Assembly (NCBI RefSeq): GCF_009739465.1
Contig: NZ_WHOM01000078.1
Span: forward strand, 228,133-292,132
Length of the DNA stretch: 64,000 nucleotides
Source: Streptomyces apocyni
Lineage (GTDB): Bacteria; Actinomycetota; Actinomycetes; Streptomycetales; Streptomycetaceae
Direction: 5' to 3'
Under the pieces are notes generated by a model. It saw nothing but the letters and a program-made list of their open reading frames with translations. It was not told where the DNA came from and did no database searches. How positions within the stretch are numbered: position 1 is the stretch's first letter; every line of letters begins with the position of its first letter. Positions 16,317 through 23,281 of this stretch are shown piece after piece. The translations under genes and the position numbers were made by a program.

Positions 16317-17258
16317 TCAGGCAGCCCTATCGCCCCGCGTTCGCAGCAGCCAATCTCCGTACGCCGTCGACTGCCGGGCCGCCTCCCAGTAAGCCGCCTC
16401 CAGATCCGCGTACACCCCGTCCAGCTCCACGTCCGTACGCGCCGCCAGCAGCAGCCGTACGCCCAGCGGGTCCCCCTCCAGCGGCCGGACCGCCATATCA
16501 GGGCGCTCGCGCGAGGTCGGCTGGCAGACGGTGACCACCTCGCCGGTGGCGACCAGCGTCGCCGCGGTGAGGTAATCCCCGTGCAGCAAACGGGGGTTGA
16601 GCCCAGCGGCGCGCAGCACCCGCAGCAGCCCGTCCCGCTCCCCGTCCACCGTCGGGTCGACCATCCACTGCTCGCCCGCCAGCTCCGGGAGCCGTACGGC
16701 AGGCCGCCGGGCGGCCGGATGGTCCACGGGCAGCGAGACGAACTGCGGCTCCCGGTCCAGCAGGACCCGTAGCCGTAGCCCCTCCGGCATCCGCAGCGGA
16801 CAGCCCTCCACCTGGTGAACGAAGGCGACGTCCAGCTGTCCTTCGGCGACCTGCCTAAGCAGGACGTTCGCCGACACGTTCATCTGGAGGGACACCCCGG
16901 CGTCCGCCAGCCGGATACGCAGCCGCCGCAGCCACCCCGGCAGCGCCCGGCTGGCCGTCGAGCCGACCCGCAGCTGCGGCCCACCGGCCCTGGCGGCCAC
17001 CGCCCTGGCCTCGGTCACCAGCTCCCGCATCTCCGCGACAAGCGGCCGGGCCCGGCTCAGCAGCACCAGGCCGAGCGGCGTCGGTCGGCACCCCGTGCGC
17101 TCACGGGCGAACAGACTGCCGCCGATGGCGCCCTCGATACGACGGAGCTGGGTCGTCAACGCGGGCTGGCTCACACCCAGTTGACGCGCGGCACGGTGCA
17201 GGCTACCGGTGTCGGCGATCGCGCACACCGCGCGGAGGTGTCTCACCTCAAGCTCCAT
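16317..17258 (-). CDS. snpR: LysR-family regulator of snapalysin
   Basis: About 313 residues. The N-terminal winged helix-turn-helix begins MELEVRHLRAVCAIADTGSL, with recognition region AARQLGVSQPALTTQLRRIE; the rest is a periplasmic-binding-protein-like effector domain. ATG 17258 is chosen because the signature must start close to the N-terminus; the frame is open 11 codons further. It is divergent from the metalloprotease gene, the arrangement known for snpR/mprR with snpA/mprA in Streptomyces, where the LysR protein activates the protease gene. The 178-bp gap carries a dyad that fits a LysR operator. Confidence 0.9.
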   Translation of the reverse strand: MELEVRHLRAVCAIADTGSLHRAARQLGVSQPALTTQLRRIEGAIGGSLFARERTGCRPTPLGLVLLSRARPLVAEMRELVTEARAVAARAGGPQLRVGSTASRALPGWLRRLRIRLADAGVSLQMNVSANVLLRQVAEGQLDVAFVHQVEGCPLRMPEGLRLRVLLDREPQFVSLPVDHPAARRPAVRLPELAGEQWMVDPTVDGERDGLLRVLRAAGLNPRLLHGDYLTAATLVATGEVVTVCQPTSRERPDMAVRPLEGDPLGVRLLLAARTDVELDGVYADLEAAYWEAARQSTAYGDWLLRTRGDRAA

Positions 17259-17297
17259 GAACCTTGAGCGTAGAACGACCCCCGCGATCACACCAGA

Positions 17298-17333
17298 CGC
17301 CTAATTCCCGCCACACACACGGAAGTTAGGGCG
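17298..17333. promoter_or_regulatory. Imperfect dyad in the LysR-snapalysin gap (candidate LysR site)
   Basis: CGCCTAATTCC (17298-17308) is mirrored by GGAAGTTAGGGCG (17321-17333), with one or two mismatches. LysR proteins bind imperfect dyads in such divergent gaps. The assignment is inferential. Confidence 0.5.
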
Positions 17334-17436
17334 GTGATAACCCACCGCTATCGGCACTTGCCATCATCCGTACGGGCTCCCGCTCCCCGACACTCTCGGA
17401 TAACCACTCGCCCCCCACCGAGTAGGAGCCCCCCAC

Positions 17437-18102
17437 ATGCGACACATGAAACTTCCGAGACTTCCCCGAGCGCTGCTCTCGACCACGCTCGGCCTCGGCC
17501 TGGCCATCGGCGCACTGAGCGCGGCCCCAGCCGCCGCGGCGTCGTCACCCTCAGGAACCGGCGGCGCGTACGCGCAGTACGCGGGGTCCGCCGAGGACGC
17601 CGCCGCCAACAAGGCCTTCTTCGAAGCCGTAGTGAAGTCCGTGGCTGAGAAGCGCGCCGCGAACCCCGGCGCCCAGCAGATCACGGTCACCTACAGCGCG
17701 GCCAACGCGCCGACCTTCCGGCAGCAGATAGCCGCCAGCACCCAGATCTGGAACAGCTCCGTCTCCAACGTCAGGCTCCAGGAGGGCTCGAACCCGGACT
17801 TCCGCTACTACGAGGGCAATGACCGGCGCGGCTCCTACGCCTACACGGACGGACGCGGCCGCGGATACATCTTCCTGGACTACCGCCAGAACCAGATCTA
17901 CAACTCGACCCGGGTCACCTCGCACGAGACCGGCCACGTCCTCGGCCTGCCCGACCGCTACCAGGGCCCGTGCAGCGAGCTGATGTCCGGCGGCGGCCCC
18001 GGCCCGTCCTGCACGAACGCCTATCCGAACTCCACCGAGCGCGCCCGCGTCAACCAGATCTGGGCCAGGGGTCTGGCGACAGCGATGAAGAACGCGGCCT
18101 AG
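17437..18102 (+). CDS. snpA: Snapalysin-type secreted metalloprotease (M7)
   Basis: A 221-residue protein with a Sec signal peptide (MRHMKLPRLPR, a hydrophobic stretch, then APAAAA near residue 35), a short pro-region and a small neutral protease domain. The zinc site SHETGHVLGLPDRY fits HExxHxxGxxD of the snapalysin family, in which Asp is the third ligand; a Met-turn follows at ELMSGG. Two cysteines (PCSEL, SCTNA) probably form a disulphide. AGGAG lies 8 nt before the ATG. It is an extracellular milk-type protease, predicted to be activated by the divergent LysR regulator. Confidence 0.93.
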   Translation: MRHMKLPRLPRALLSTTLGLGLAIGALSAAPAAAASSPSGTGGAYAQYAGSAEDAAANKAFFEAVVKSVAEKRAANPGAQQITVTYSAANAPTFRQQIAASTQIWNSSVSNVRLQEGSNPDFRYYEGNDRRGSYAYTDGRGRGYIFLDYRQNQIYNSTRVTSHETGHVLGLPDRYQGPCSELMSGGGPGPSCTNAYPNSTERARVNQIWARGLATAMKNAA

Positions 18103-18124
18103 AAGGCTAGAAGGCTGCCCAGTT

Positions 18125-18154
18125 GGGGCCCGGGGACGGCGGTCCCCGGGCCCC
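18125..18154. terminator. Bidirectional terminator after snapalysin
   Basis: A perfect 13-bp stem, GGGGCCCGGGGAC (18125-18137) with its complement at 18142-18154, has loop GGCG. It lies between convergent genes. Confidence 0.9.
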
Positions 18155-18181
18155 TGCTCCGTCATCCGTCTTCCGTCTCCG

Positions 18182-18784
18182 TCAGAGGGCGCGGAGCGTG
18201 TACAGGTTGCTGCGGTGCCCGTTGATGTTGCAGCTGTACGTGGCACGCGTACTGGTGTACGTGAAGCCAGCCGGAACGGTGCACGCCCGCAGCCCGTCCC
18301 TGGGCGTCGCCAACGCGTACTCCGTACCGCGATACCCGTTGATATTGCAGCTGTACGTCGTACGCGTACCCGTGTACGTGAAACCGGCCGGGACCGTACA
18401 CGTCCGCAGACCGTCCCTCGGCGTCGCCAACGCGTACTCCGTACCGCGATACCCGTTGATATTGCAGCTGTACGTCGTACGCGTACCCGTGTACGTGAAG
18501 CCAGCCGGAACCGTACACGCCCGCATACCGTCCGCGGGCGGCTGAACGTAGTAGTGGGTGCTGCGGTAGCCGCTGGAGTTGCAGCTGTACGTGGCACGCG
18601 TGCCGGTGTACGTGTACCCAGCCGGGACGGTGCAGGACCAGAAGCCCGCCGAGGCGGACGCCGTACGGCTGTCGGCTGCCGGGGCGGCGGTCGCGGCCGT
18701 CGCGGTGGGCGCGAGCGCGGTGGCCGTCATGAGGGCGGCGGTACCGGCGCCGAGCAGCAGGGCACGCAGCTTCGATCGCAGCAT
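18182..18784 (-). CDS. Secreted protein of four 39-residue Cys repeats
   Basis: A 200-residue protein with a Sec signal (MLRSKLRALLLGAGTAALM... ending about residue 35). The mature part is four tandem units of about 39 residues built on CTVPAGFTYTGTR, TYSCN and GYR, each with two cysteines. The two central units are nearly identical, and copies at 18296-18381 and 18413-18498 are almost the same at DNA level (117-bp period), showing recent duplication. The even cysteine count suggests one disulphide per unit. The family is not recognised; an extracellular binding or inhibitory repeat protein next to the secreted protease is conceivable but unproven. Confidence 0.82.
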   Translation of the reverse strand: MLRSKLRALLLGAGTAALMTATALAPTATAATAAPAADSRTASASAGFWSCTVPAGYTYTGTRATYSCNSSGYRSTHYYVQPPADGMRACTVPAGFTYTGTRTTYSCNINGYRGTEYALATPRDGLRTCTVPAGFTYTGTRTTYSCNINGYRGTEYALATPRDGLRACTVPAGFTYTSTRATYSCNINGHRSNLYTLRAL

Positions 18785-19104
18785 GGGTGAGGCACTCCTT
18801 GGGTCGGTCGTTCCTCAGGCGTCGGCCAGAACCAACGGGTGGAGGGACCGGCCGGAGGTCTGACCCGTACTTCGGCCGCCGCAGAGCGCGCCCGAATCCT
18901 GGCAGCGGCCCGCCACACCCGACAAGACGCCCCGCGCCACCACCGGCCCACTTTCGGCCAACTCCTCTTGCGGGTCTCGAAGTCAACCCCCGCGGACTTG
19001 TTGAGAGCTTCGCGCCCGTGCGCTGTTCGTAGCATTCTGTAACAGTTGCGGCATACGCGGCCCTGCCTGCAGCCGGAAATCGGGGCGATCGGCACCATCA
19101 CCAC
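18785..19104. other. Divergent intergenic region
   Basis: These 320 bp separate the Cys-repeat protein from the PASTA lipoprotein. No gene is seen. The ribosome site AAGGAGT of the repeat protein lies at the left end; the rest presumably carries both promoters, with TAGCAT near 19027 a possible -10 element. Confidence 0.45.
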
Positions 19105-19749
19105 ATGCGCAGCCATGCCATCACAGCACTCCTCAGCACCCTGACTCTTCTCTCGCTCACCGCGTGCGGGGACGGCGGTTCCGAGGGCGTCCCGCCGAGG
19201 AGTGAAACCACGGTGCCAACGACGCCAGCCACCACCGAGGGAGCGACGCCAGCGACCACCGAGGAGGCGAAGACGGCGGAGCTTCCCAACCTTGTCGGCA
19301 AGGGGTTGCAAAGCGCCCAGGATGCCGCGCAAGCCGCTGGCTTCTATGGACTCACGTCGCATGACTCCCTCGGCCGCGGCCGGAATCAGGTACTCGACCG
19401 CAATTGGAAGGTCTGCTTCCAGACCCCGAAGCCAGGCCGACACTCGACAGACACCGAAGTTGATCTCGGCGCTGTCAAGCTTGAGGAGAGTTGCCCGGAG
19501 AAGGACCGAAAGGAGCCAGCTAAGGCAGGCGAAAGAATGCCGGATCTTCGGGGCAAGTCGGTGAAGGTTGCGCGGGACGTCCTGGACCCCTCTACGAGTA
19601 TCGACGTCACAGACGTCTCTGGCCAGGATCGTGCAGTCTTGGTGGACTCGAACTGGAAGGTGTGCAGCCAGGATCCCCAGGTAGGAGCCGAACTGACGGG
19701 GCAGCCGGTGTTCTTGAGGGCTGTGAAGTTCGAGGAGTCCTGCCCGTAG
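19105..19749 (+). CDS. Lipoprotein with two PASTA-like domains
   Basis: A 214-residue protein. The signal peptide ends in lipobox LSLTAC, followed by a Thr/Pro/Ala linker (residues 30-58) and two homologous domains of about 70 residues. Each begins PNLVGKGLQSAQDAAQ or PDLRGKSVKVARDVL and ends with NWKVC, a Pro/Gly turn and KLEESCP or KFEESCP, the PASTA pattern with an added cysteine pair. PASTA domains bind peptidoglycan or beta-lactams, so this may be an envelope sensor or wall-associated lipoprotein; no kinase is attached. Its stop adjoins an integrase relic on the other strand. Confidence 0.8.
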   Translation: MRSHAITALLSTLTLLSLTACGDGGSEGVPPRSETTVPTTPATTEGATPATTEEAKTAELPNLVGKGLQSAQDAAQAAGFYGLTSHDSLGRGRNQVLDRNWKVCFQTPKPGRHSTDTEVDLGAVKLEESCPEKDRKEPAKAGERMPDLRGKSVKVARDVLDPSTSIDVTDVSGQDRAVLVDSNWKVCSQDPQVGAELTGQPVFLRAVKFEESCP

Positions 19750-19849
19750 CGACGAACTCCAGGTAGTCGTCCACCAAGGTGTGTCCGAGCGATGCCGCGG
19801 GGTTGCCCGCGGCATCGACGCGTCGTATCAACTGTGGCTGCCAGGCCAT
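19742..19849 (-). pseudogene. Truncated N-terminus of a tyrosine recombinase/integrase
   Basis: The minus strand shows a good ribosome site (GGAG) and ATG at 19849, then MAWQPQLIRRVDAAG, followed by SLGHTLVDDYLEFVATG. LGHxLVDxYLEFVA is the typical core-binding start of actinobacterial integrase-like recombinases. Similarity ends where the PASTA lipoprotein gene ends, and no catalytic Arg-His-Arg-Tyr domain follows. It is read as a relic left at the edge of locus A. Confidence 0.55.
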
Positions 19850-20001
19850 GCGAGCTCCTCGACGGGAGCGACCATCCTGGCCGGGAACACGCGATCGTGG
19901 AGGAGTCGTCACCCACATAACCGCCACACGCATCGGAGATGCCTGCGTGACCCACCGAAGCGCGCGTCGCCCTTGGCGCATGCGCCAAGAAGATACCTAC
20001 C

Positions 20002-20175
20002 TCACGCCGCTCGTACGTACCGCATGAGCGCGACCAGCCCGGACCGGGTGGGTGCGAGGACCTGGTCCGGGTTCTCACTTTCACGGAGGAGCAACACACT
20101 GCATTTTTGGGCGACTTCAACGCATTCGTTGCCGTCGCCACCGCCAGAGAATGAGGACTTCTGCCACTGAGTCAC
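20002..20175 (-). CDS. DUF397 small protein (locus A)
   Basis: A 57-residue protein starting at GTG 20175, only 3 nt after the stop of the XRE gene and with AAGGAG inside the end of that gene. It reads TQWQKSSFSGGGDGNECVEV and then LLLRESENP, the DUF397 signature. In Streptomyces these small proteins accompany XRE-DUF5753 regulators of the WhiJ type and are thought to modulate them. The same pair recurs twice more in this window (36581 and 57699). Below most length cut-offs, it is easily missed. Confidence 0.85.
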   Translation of the reverse strand: MTQWQKSSFSGGGDGNECVEVAQKCSVLLLRESENPDQVLAPTRSGLVALMRYVRAA

Positions 20176-20178
20176 GTG

Positions 20179-21030
20179 TTAGAGCTCCTTCACCAGACGG
20201 TGGATGTAATCCCGCGACTTGGCGGGCTCCAGTGATGCTGACTCCACCTTACGGAAGAGTGTTCGCATGGCCAGGAGCTCAGCAGATGCATCTAGAAGGG
20301 CCGTGCCATAGGGAGCGTCCCGCTGGACCGTGTCCAGGGCCGCCACCTGTCCGCCCGCGTAGAGCATCATGGCCCAGGCCCCGGCGAACCCATCGACATC
20401 GAACGGGATCACTCTCACCGTGACGTTCGACCGTTCCGACTGGACGAGCAGCTCCACGAGTTGCTCTCTGGCCACACGCCGATCGGCAACGCGGGTGCGT
20501 AGCACGGACTCGTGCACCACCGCCTCGTATGGGACGGCGTCAGGCCGGGAGAGTTCCGCCTTGCGACGCATACGGTGCGTCACCCTTGGCTCCAGTTCAC
20601 TCTCCGGAAGTTCCGGGACCCGGTACGCGAACACTGCGCGCGAGTAGTCCTCGGTCTGGAGCAACCCCGGTATGTGCGCGGTACCGACGACGCGCATGAA
20701 GGTCGCGTAATGCTCCAGCTCGGCCAGATCCAGGAACGCGGACGGCAGTACGCCTCGGTACTCCTCCCACCACCCACGCGCACGATCCGTCGCCATCGCG
20801 ACCAGGGCATCAATCAACTCCACGTCCGCGCACTGGTAGTGCACAGCGATACGCCGAATTCGCTCCTCACTGAGCCCCGCGCGCCCCGACTCGATCTGGC
20901 TCACTTGGATCGCGTTGACGCCGAGCAGTTCGGCAGTCTCGCGGCCTGTCATCCCGGCAGCCTCACGCATCTTGCGCAGCTCGGCACCCAACCTCCTCTG
21001 GCGAGCGGTTGGCTGACTCCTTGGCGGCAT
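20179..21030 (-). CDS. XRE-family regulator with DUF5753, WhiJ-like (locus A)
   Basis: A 283-residue protein from ATG 21030 (GGAT 7 nt upstream). The N-terminal helix-turn-helix RRLGAELRKMREAAGMTGRE, GVNAIQVSQIESGRAG (residues about 10-65) is followed by a DUF5753 effector domain with RGWWEEYRGVLPSAFLDLAELE, HIPGLLQTEDYSRA, VHESVLRTRV and VRVIPFDVDGFAG. It is cotranscribed with the DUF397 gene and divergent from an anti-sigma-type ATPase gene, a grouping known from the whiJ and abaA loci. By inspection it is strongly similar to the regulator at 35720. Confidence 0.92.
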   Translation of the reverse strand: MPPRSQPTARQRRLGAELRKMREAAGMTGRETAELLGVNAIQVSQIESGRAGLSEERIRRIAVHYQCADVELIDALVAMATDRARGWWEEYRGVLPSAFLDLAELEHYATFMRVVGTAHIPGLLQTEDYSRAVFAYRVPELPESELEPRVTHRMRRKAELSRPDAVPYEAVVHESVLRTRVADRRVAREQLVELLVQSERSNVTVRVIPFDVDGFAGAWAMMLYAGGQVAALDTVQRDAPYGTALLDASAELLAMRTLFRKVESASLEPAKSRDYIHRLVKEL

Positions 21031-21283
21031 GCGACATCCTTTCCGATCACCCAAAGCCTGCCTTGCAACGGCGAGTTGGCGCATTCGAACTTACGTCGAA
21101 TGCGCGGCTTAGGGTTGCGACGGATTAACCATATCCCCTACCTTCGGTGACGCGACGCACACGCTGCGGAACACCGGGGTACCGGAAGCGCACCGCCCCG
21201 CCCTGCCACGGCGGCGGCGACATGCCACCACCCGACGACACCGCAGCTCACCCCAACTCCCCCTCCCTGACCAGGAGTCACGC

Positions 21284-21727
21284 ATGCTCATGTCCGAAAC
21301 CGGAGACCCCACCGAACCCTGGACGTACACCCTCTCCATCCCCAACGACCCCCGCGCGGTCACGATCGCCCGCCGCACCCTCCGCCTGACCCTCGCCCTC
21401 CACGGCTTGCCGCAGCTCACAGAAGCCGCCGAGCTCGTCGCAACAGAGCTGGTCACGAACGCCGTGCGGCACACCAAGGGCCCGGCGACCCTCGCCCTCC
21501 GTTGGTCCGCGCCGATTCTGCGCATCGCGGTCTGGGACAACGACCCCAGACCCCCGACCCCGGCGCCACCCCTGGCCGCCGCCGCGCCGATCCCCACCCC
21601 CACCACGGGCCGAGGCCTCGCCCTCGTAGAGGAGTGCACGGACAACTGGGGCTGGTACGCCCCGGGCAGTCAACTCAAGCCCAGCGTCGGCAAGTTCGTC
21701 TGGTGCGAGCTGACCCAGGTCGCCTGA
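21284..21727 (+). CDS. Anti-sigma-type ATP-binding protein (HATPase_c_2), locus A
   Basis: A 147-residue cytoplasmic GHKL-type protein. The N-box is ELVATELVTNAVRHTKG (about residues 47-63); the G1 box is reduced to VWDNDPRPP and the G2-like TTGRGLALVEECTDNWGW is near 105-125. No phosphoacceptor domain is present. Such single-domain proteins resemble SpoIIAB/RsbW kinases and accompany WhiJ/DUF397 pairs in Streptomyces. AGGAG sits 6 nt before the ATG. It is followed by the Rpn-like gene 79 bp later. Confidence 0.9.
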   Translation: MLMSETGDPTEPWTYTLSIPNDPRAVTIARRTLRLTLALHGLPQLTEAAELVATELVTNAVRHTKGPATLALRWSAPILRIAVWDNDPRPPTPAPPLAAAAPIPTPTTGRGLALVEECTDNWGWYAPGSQLKPSVGKFVWCELTQVA

Positions 21728-21806
21728 ACGGTTCTTCGCCCCTCGAACGGGTGATCCCACTCGAACATCCGGGCTTTCAGCCCGCCGACCTGCATAGGTT
21801 CCCCAC

Positions 21807-22724
21807 ATGGTCACATCAGCCCACGAGGGCTCGCACCGCATCTTTCAGGAGCGGCCCGAGATCCTCGCGCCTGTCTTCGCGACGCTCAACATCCCGTTCC
21901 CCGGGAAAGCAACCGTGGACGCGCTCACCCCCGACGTGACGGAGACCAGGCCACTGGAGCGTCGCATCGACACGCTATTACTCGTCGGCCCATCCGATGG
22001 GAACGACTTCCTCCTCGCCGTCGAGGCACAGGGGCGGCGGGACACGAAGAAGGAGCTGAGCTGGGCGTACTACGTCGCCTATCTCCAGTCCAAGTACACC
22101 CTGCCGGTGCTCCTCCTGGTGGTCTGCCAGAACCGAGCTACAGCCAAGTGGGCGACCGGGCCCTTCAGCTGCGGAACCCAGGACTGGACCACCCAGCGCA
22201 CGTATCCCCTCGTCGTCGGCCCGGACAATCTGCCAGTGATCACCGACGAGCGGACCGCGAGGGCCAAGCCCGCGCTGGCCGCGATCGCTGCCCTGGCACA
22301 CGCCAATCACGCGCAAATCGGCGCCATACTGGAGGCGCTGGGCCGCGCCCTCCAGTCGATGGACAGGGAAGCGGCCACCTACTTCTACGAGTTCCTGGAC
22401 ATCAACCTGGGAGACACCCCAGCCAGAGCCACATGGAGGCAAGTCATGAGCGTCGCCAGCTACTTTCCCGGCAGGGGCACGGACCGCGAGACGGCCTACC
22501 TCGAAGGCGAGGCCAAGGGCGAGGCCAAGTTCGTCCTCCTCGCCCTGGAAGAGCGGGGCATCTCTGTCACCGACGCTGTCCGGGAACGCATCCTGGCCTG
22601 CACCGAACCGGACGTCCTCACACGCTGGTTCCGTCGGTCTCTCACGGCCACCGCTGCCGAGGATCTGTTCGCCGAAGCCACCGAAGCCACCGAAGCCCCG
22701 GTGGCCCACCCGGACCGGACGTAA
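21807..22724 (+). CDS. Rpn-like PD-(D/E)XK nuclease-family protein (locus A), with TTA codon
   Basis: A 305-residue protein. Residues 1-130 carry the Rpn/PD-(D/E)XK core: RRIDTLLLV (metal-binding Asp), FLLAVEAQGRRD (Glu and Gln in place of ExK), then YYVAYLQSKY. A helical middle follows, then a tail with EGEAKGEAKFVLLALEERG, RILACTEPDVLTRWF and DLFAE. Rpn proteins promote recA-independent recombination, and these homologues are widespread but uncharacterised in Streptomyces. Codon 58 (21978-21980) is TTA, in the active-site strand, so translation should depend on bldA. The stop overlaps the next ATG (TAATG). It is paralogous to the gene at 34092. Confidence 0.85.
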   Translation: MVTSAHEGSHRIFQERPEILAPVFATLNIPFPGKATVDALTPDVTETRPLERRIDTLLLVGPSDGNDFLLAVEAQGRRDTKKELSWAYYVAYLQSKYTLPVLLLVVCQNRATAKWATGPFSCGTQDWTTQRTYPLVVGPDNLPVITDERTARAKPALAAIAALAHANHAQIGAILEALGRALQSMDREAATYFYEFLDINLGDTPARATWRQVMSVASYFPGRGTDRETAYLEGEAKGEAKFVLLALEERGISVTDAVRERILACTEPDVLTRWFRRSLTATAAEDLFAEATEATEAPVAHPDRT

Positions 22725-23191
22725 TGGCGCCTCACCGGTCGGACACCAAGCAGGCTGACAGCGTGTTTGCGTACATGGGCGAAGACCTGGAGAGGGAAGT
22801 GTCAGCGCGGATACAGCTCACGGCGCTGAGTCTGGGGCTGGGGGTGCCGCCTGCCAAGTGCCTGGCGGTCTTCGTCGCTGGTCTGAAGCAACTGGGCCAT
22901 GACAGCGGGCTGTCGCCTCGCGACCTCAGTCGCGTGCGCGCCAAGTTGGAGTGCTGGTCCGACAACTATGCGGACGGCTGGGCCAAGGGATACACCGAAG
23001 GCTGGGCAGAGGCTGTGCTGCGGGCCCTGGACGAGCGCGACATCTCCTGCTCCGACGAGATCGCGGCGTACATCACCGCCTGCTCCGACCTGCGCACTCT
23101 CGCGCGCTGGCTAGATCTCGCGGCGACCGTCACCGATGTACGGGACCTGTTCGCCAAGCCTCCCGAAGGCGTACCACCCTCCGGGGCATAA
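22724..23191 (+). CDS. Short companion protein with an Rpn-type C-terminal tail
   Basis: A 155-residue protein translationally coupled to the Rpn gene (TAATG). The N-terminal 90 residues are helical and unlike the nuclease core (SVFAYMGEDLEREVSARIQL, then LGVPPAKCLAVFVAGLK). The C-terminal 70 residues (EGWAEAVLRALDERDI, YITACSDLRTLARWLDL, VRDLFAKP) align by eye with the tails of both Rpn-like proteins in this window. There is no nuclease motif. It might heteromerise with or regulate the nuclease; this is inference. No counterpart was found in locus B. Confidence 0.75.
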   Translation: MAPHRSDTKQADSVFAYMGEDLEREVSARIQLTALSLGLGVPPAKCLAVFVAGLKQLGHDSGLSPRDLSRVRAKLECWSDNYADGWAKGYTEGWAEAVLRALDERDISCSDEIAAYITACSDLRTLARWLDLAATVTDVRDLFAKPPEGVPPSGA

Positions 23192-23217
23192 CGGACCCAT
23201 CGCCTCCCAGCACGACA

Positions 23218-23257
23218 ACGTCGGCCCCCAGGACCACCAGGTCCCAAGGGCCGACGT
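23218..23257. terminator. Bidirectional terminator before aspS
   Basis: ACGTCGGCCC (23218-23227) pairs with GGGCCGACGT (23248-23257), and an inner stem GGACC/GGTCC (23231-23235 with 23240-23244) closes on ACCA. It serves the convergent 22724 gene and aspS. Confidence 0.85.
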
Positions 23258-23281
23258 CACACGCCGCGCGGTGCGTACCGC

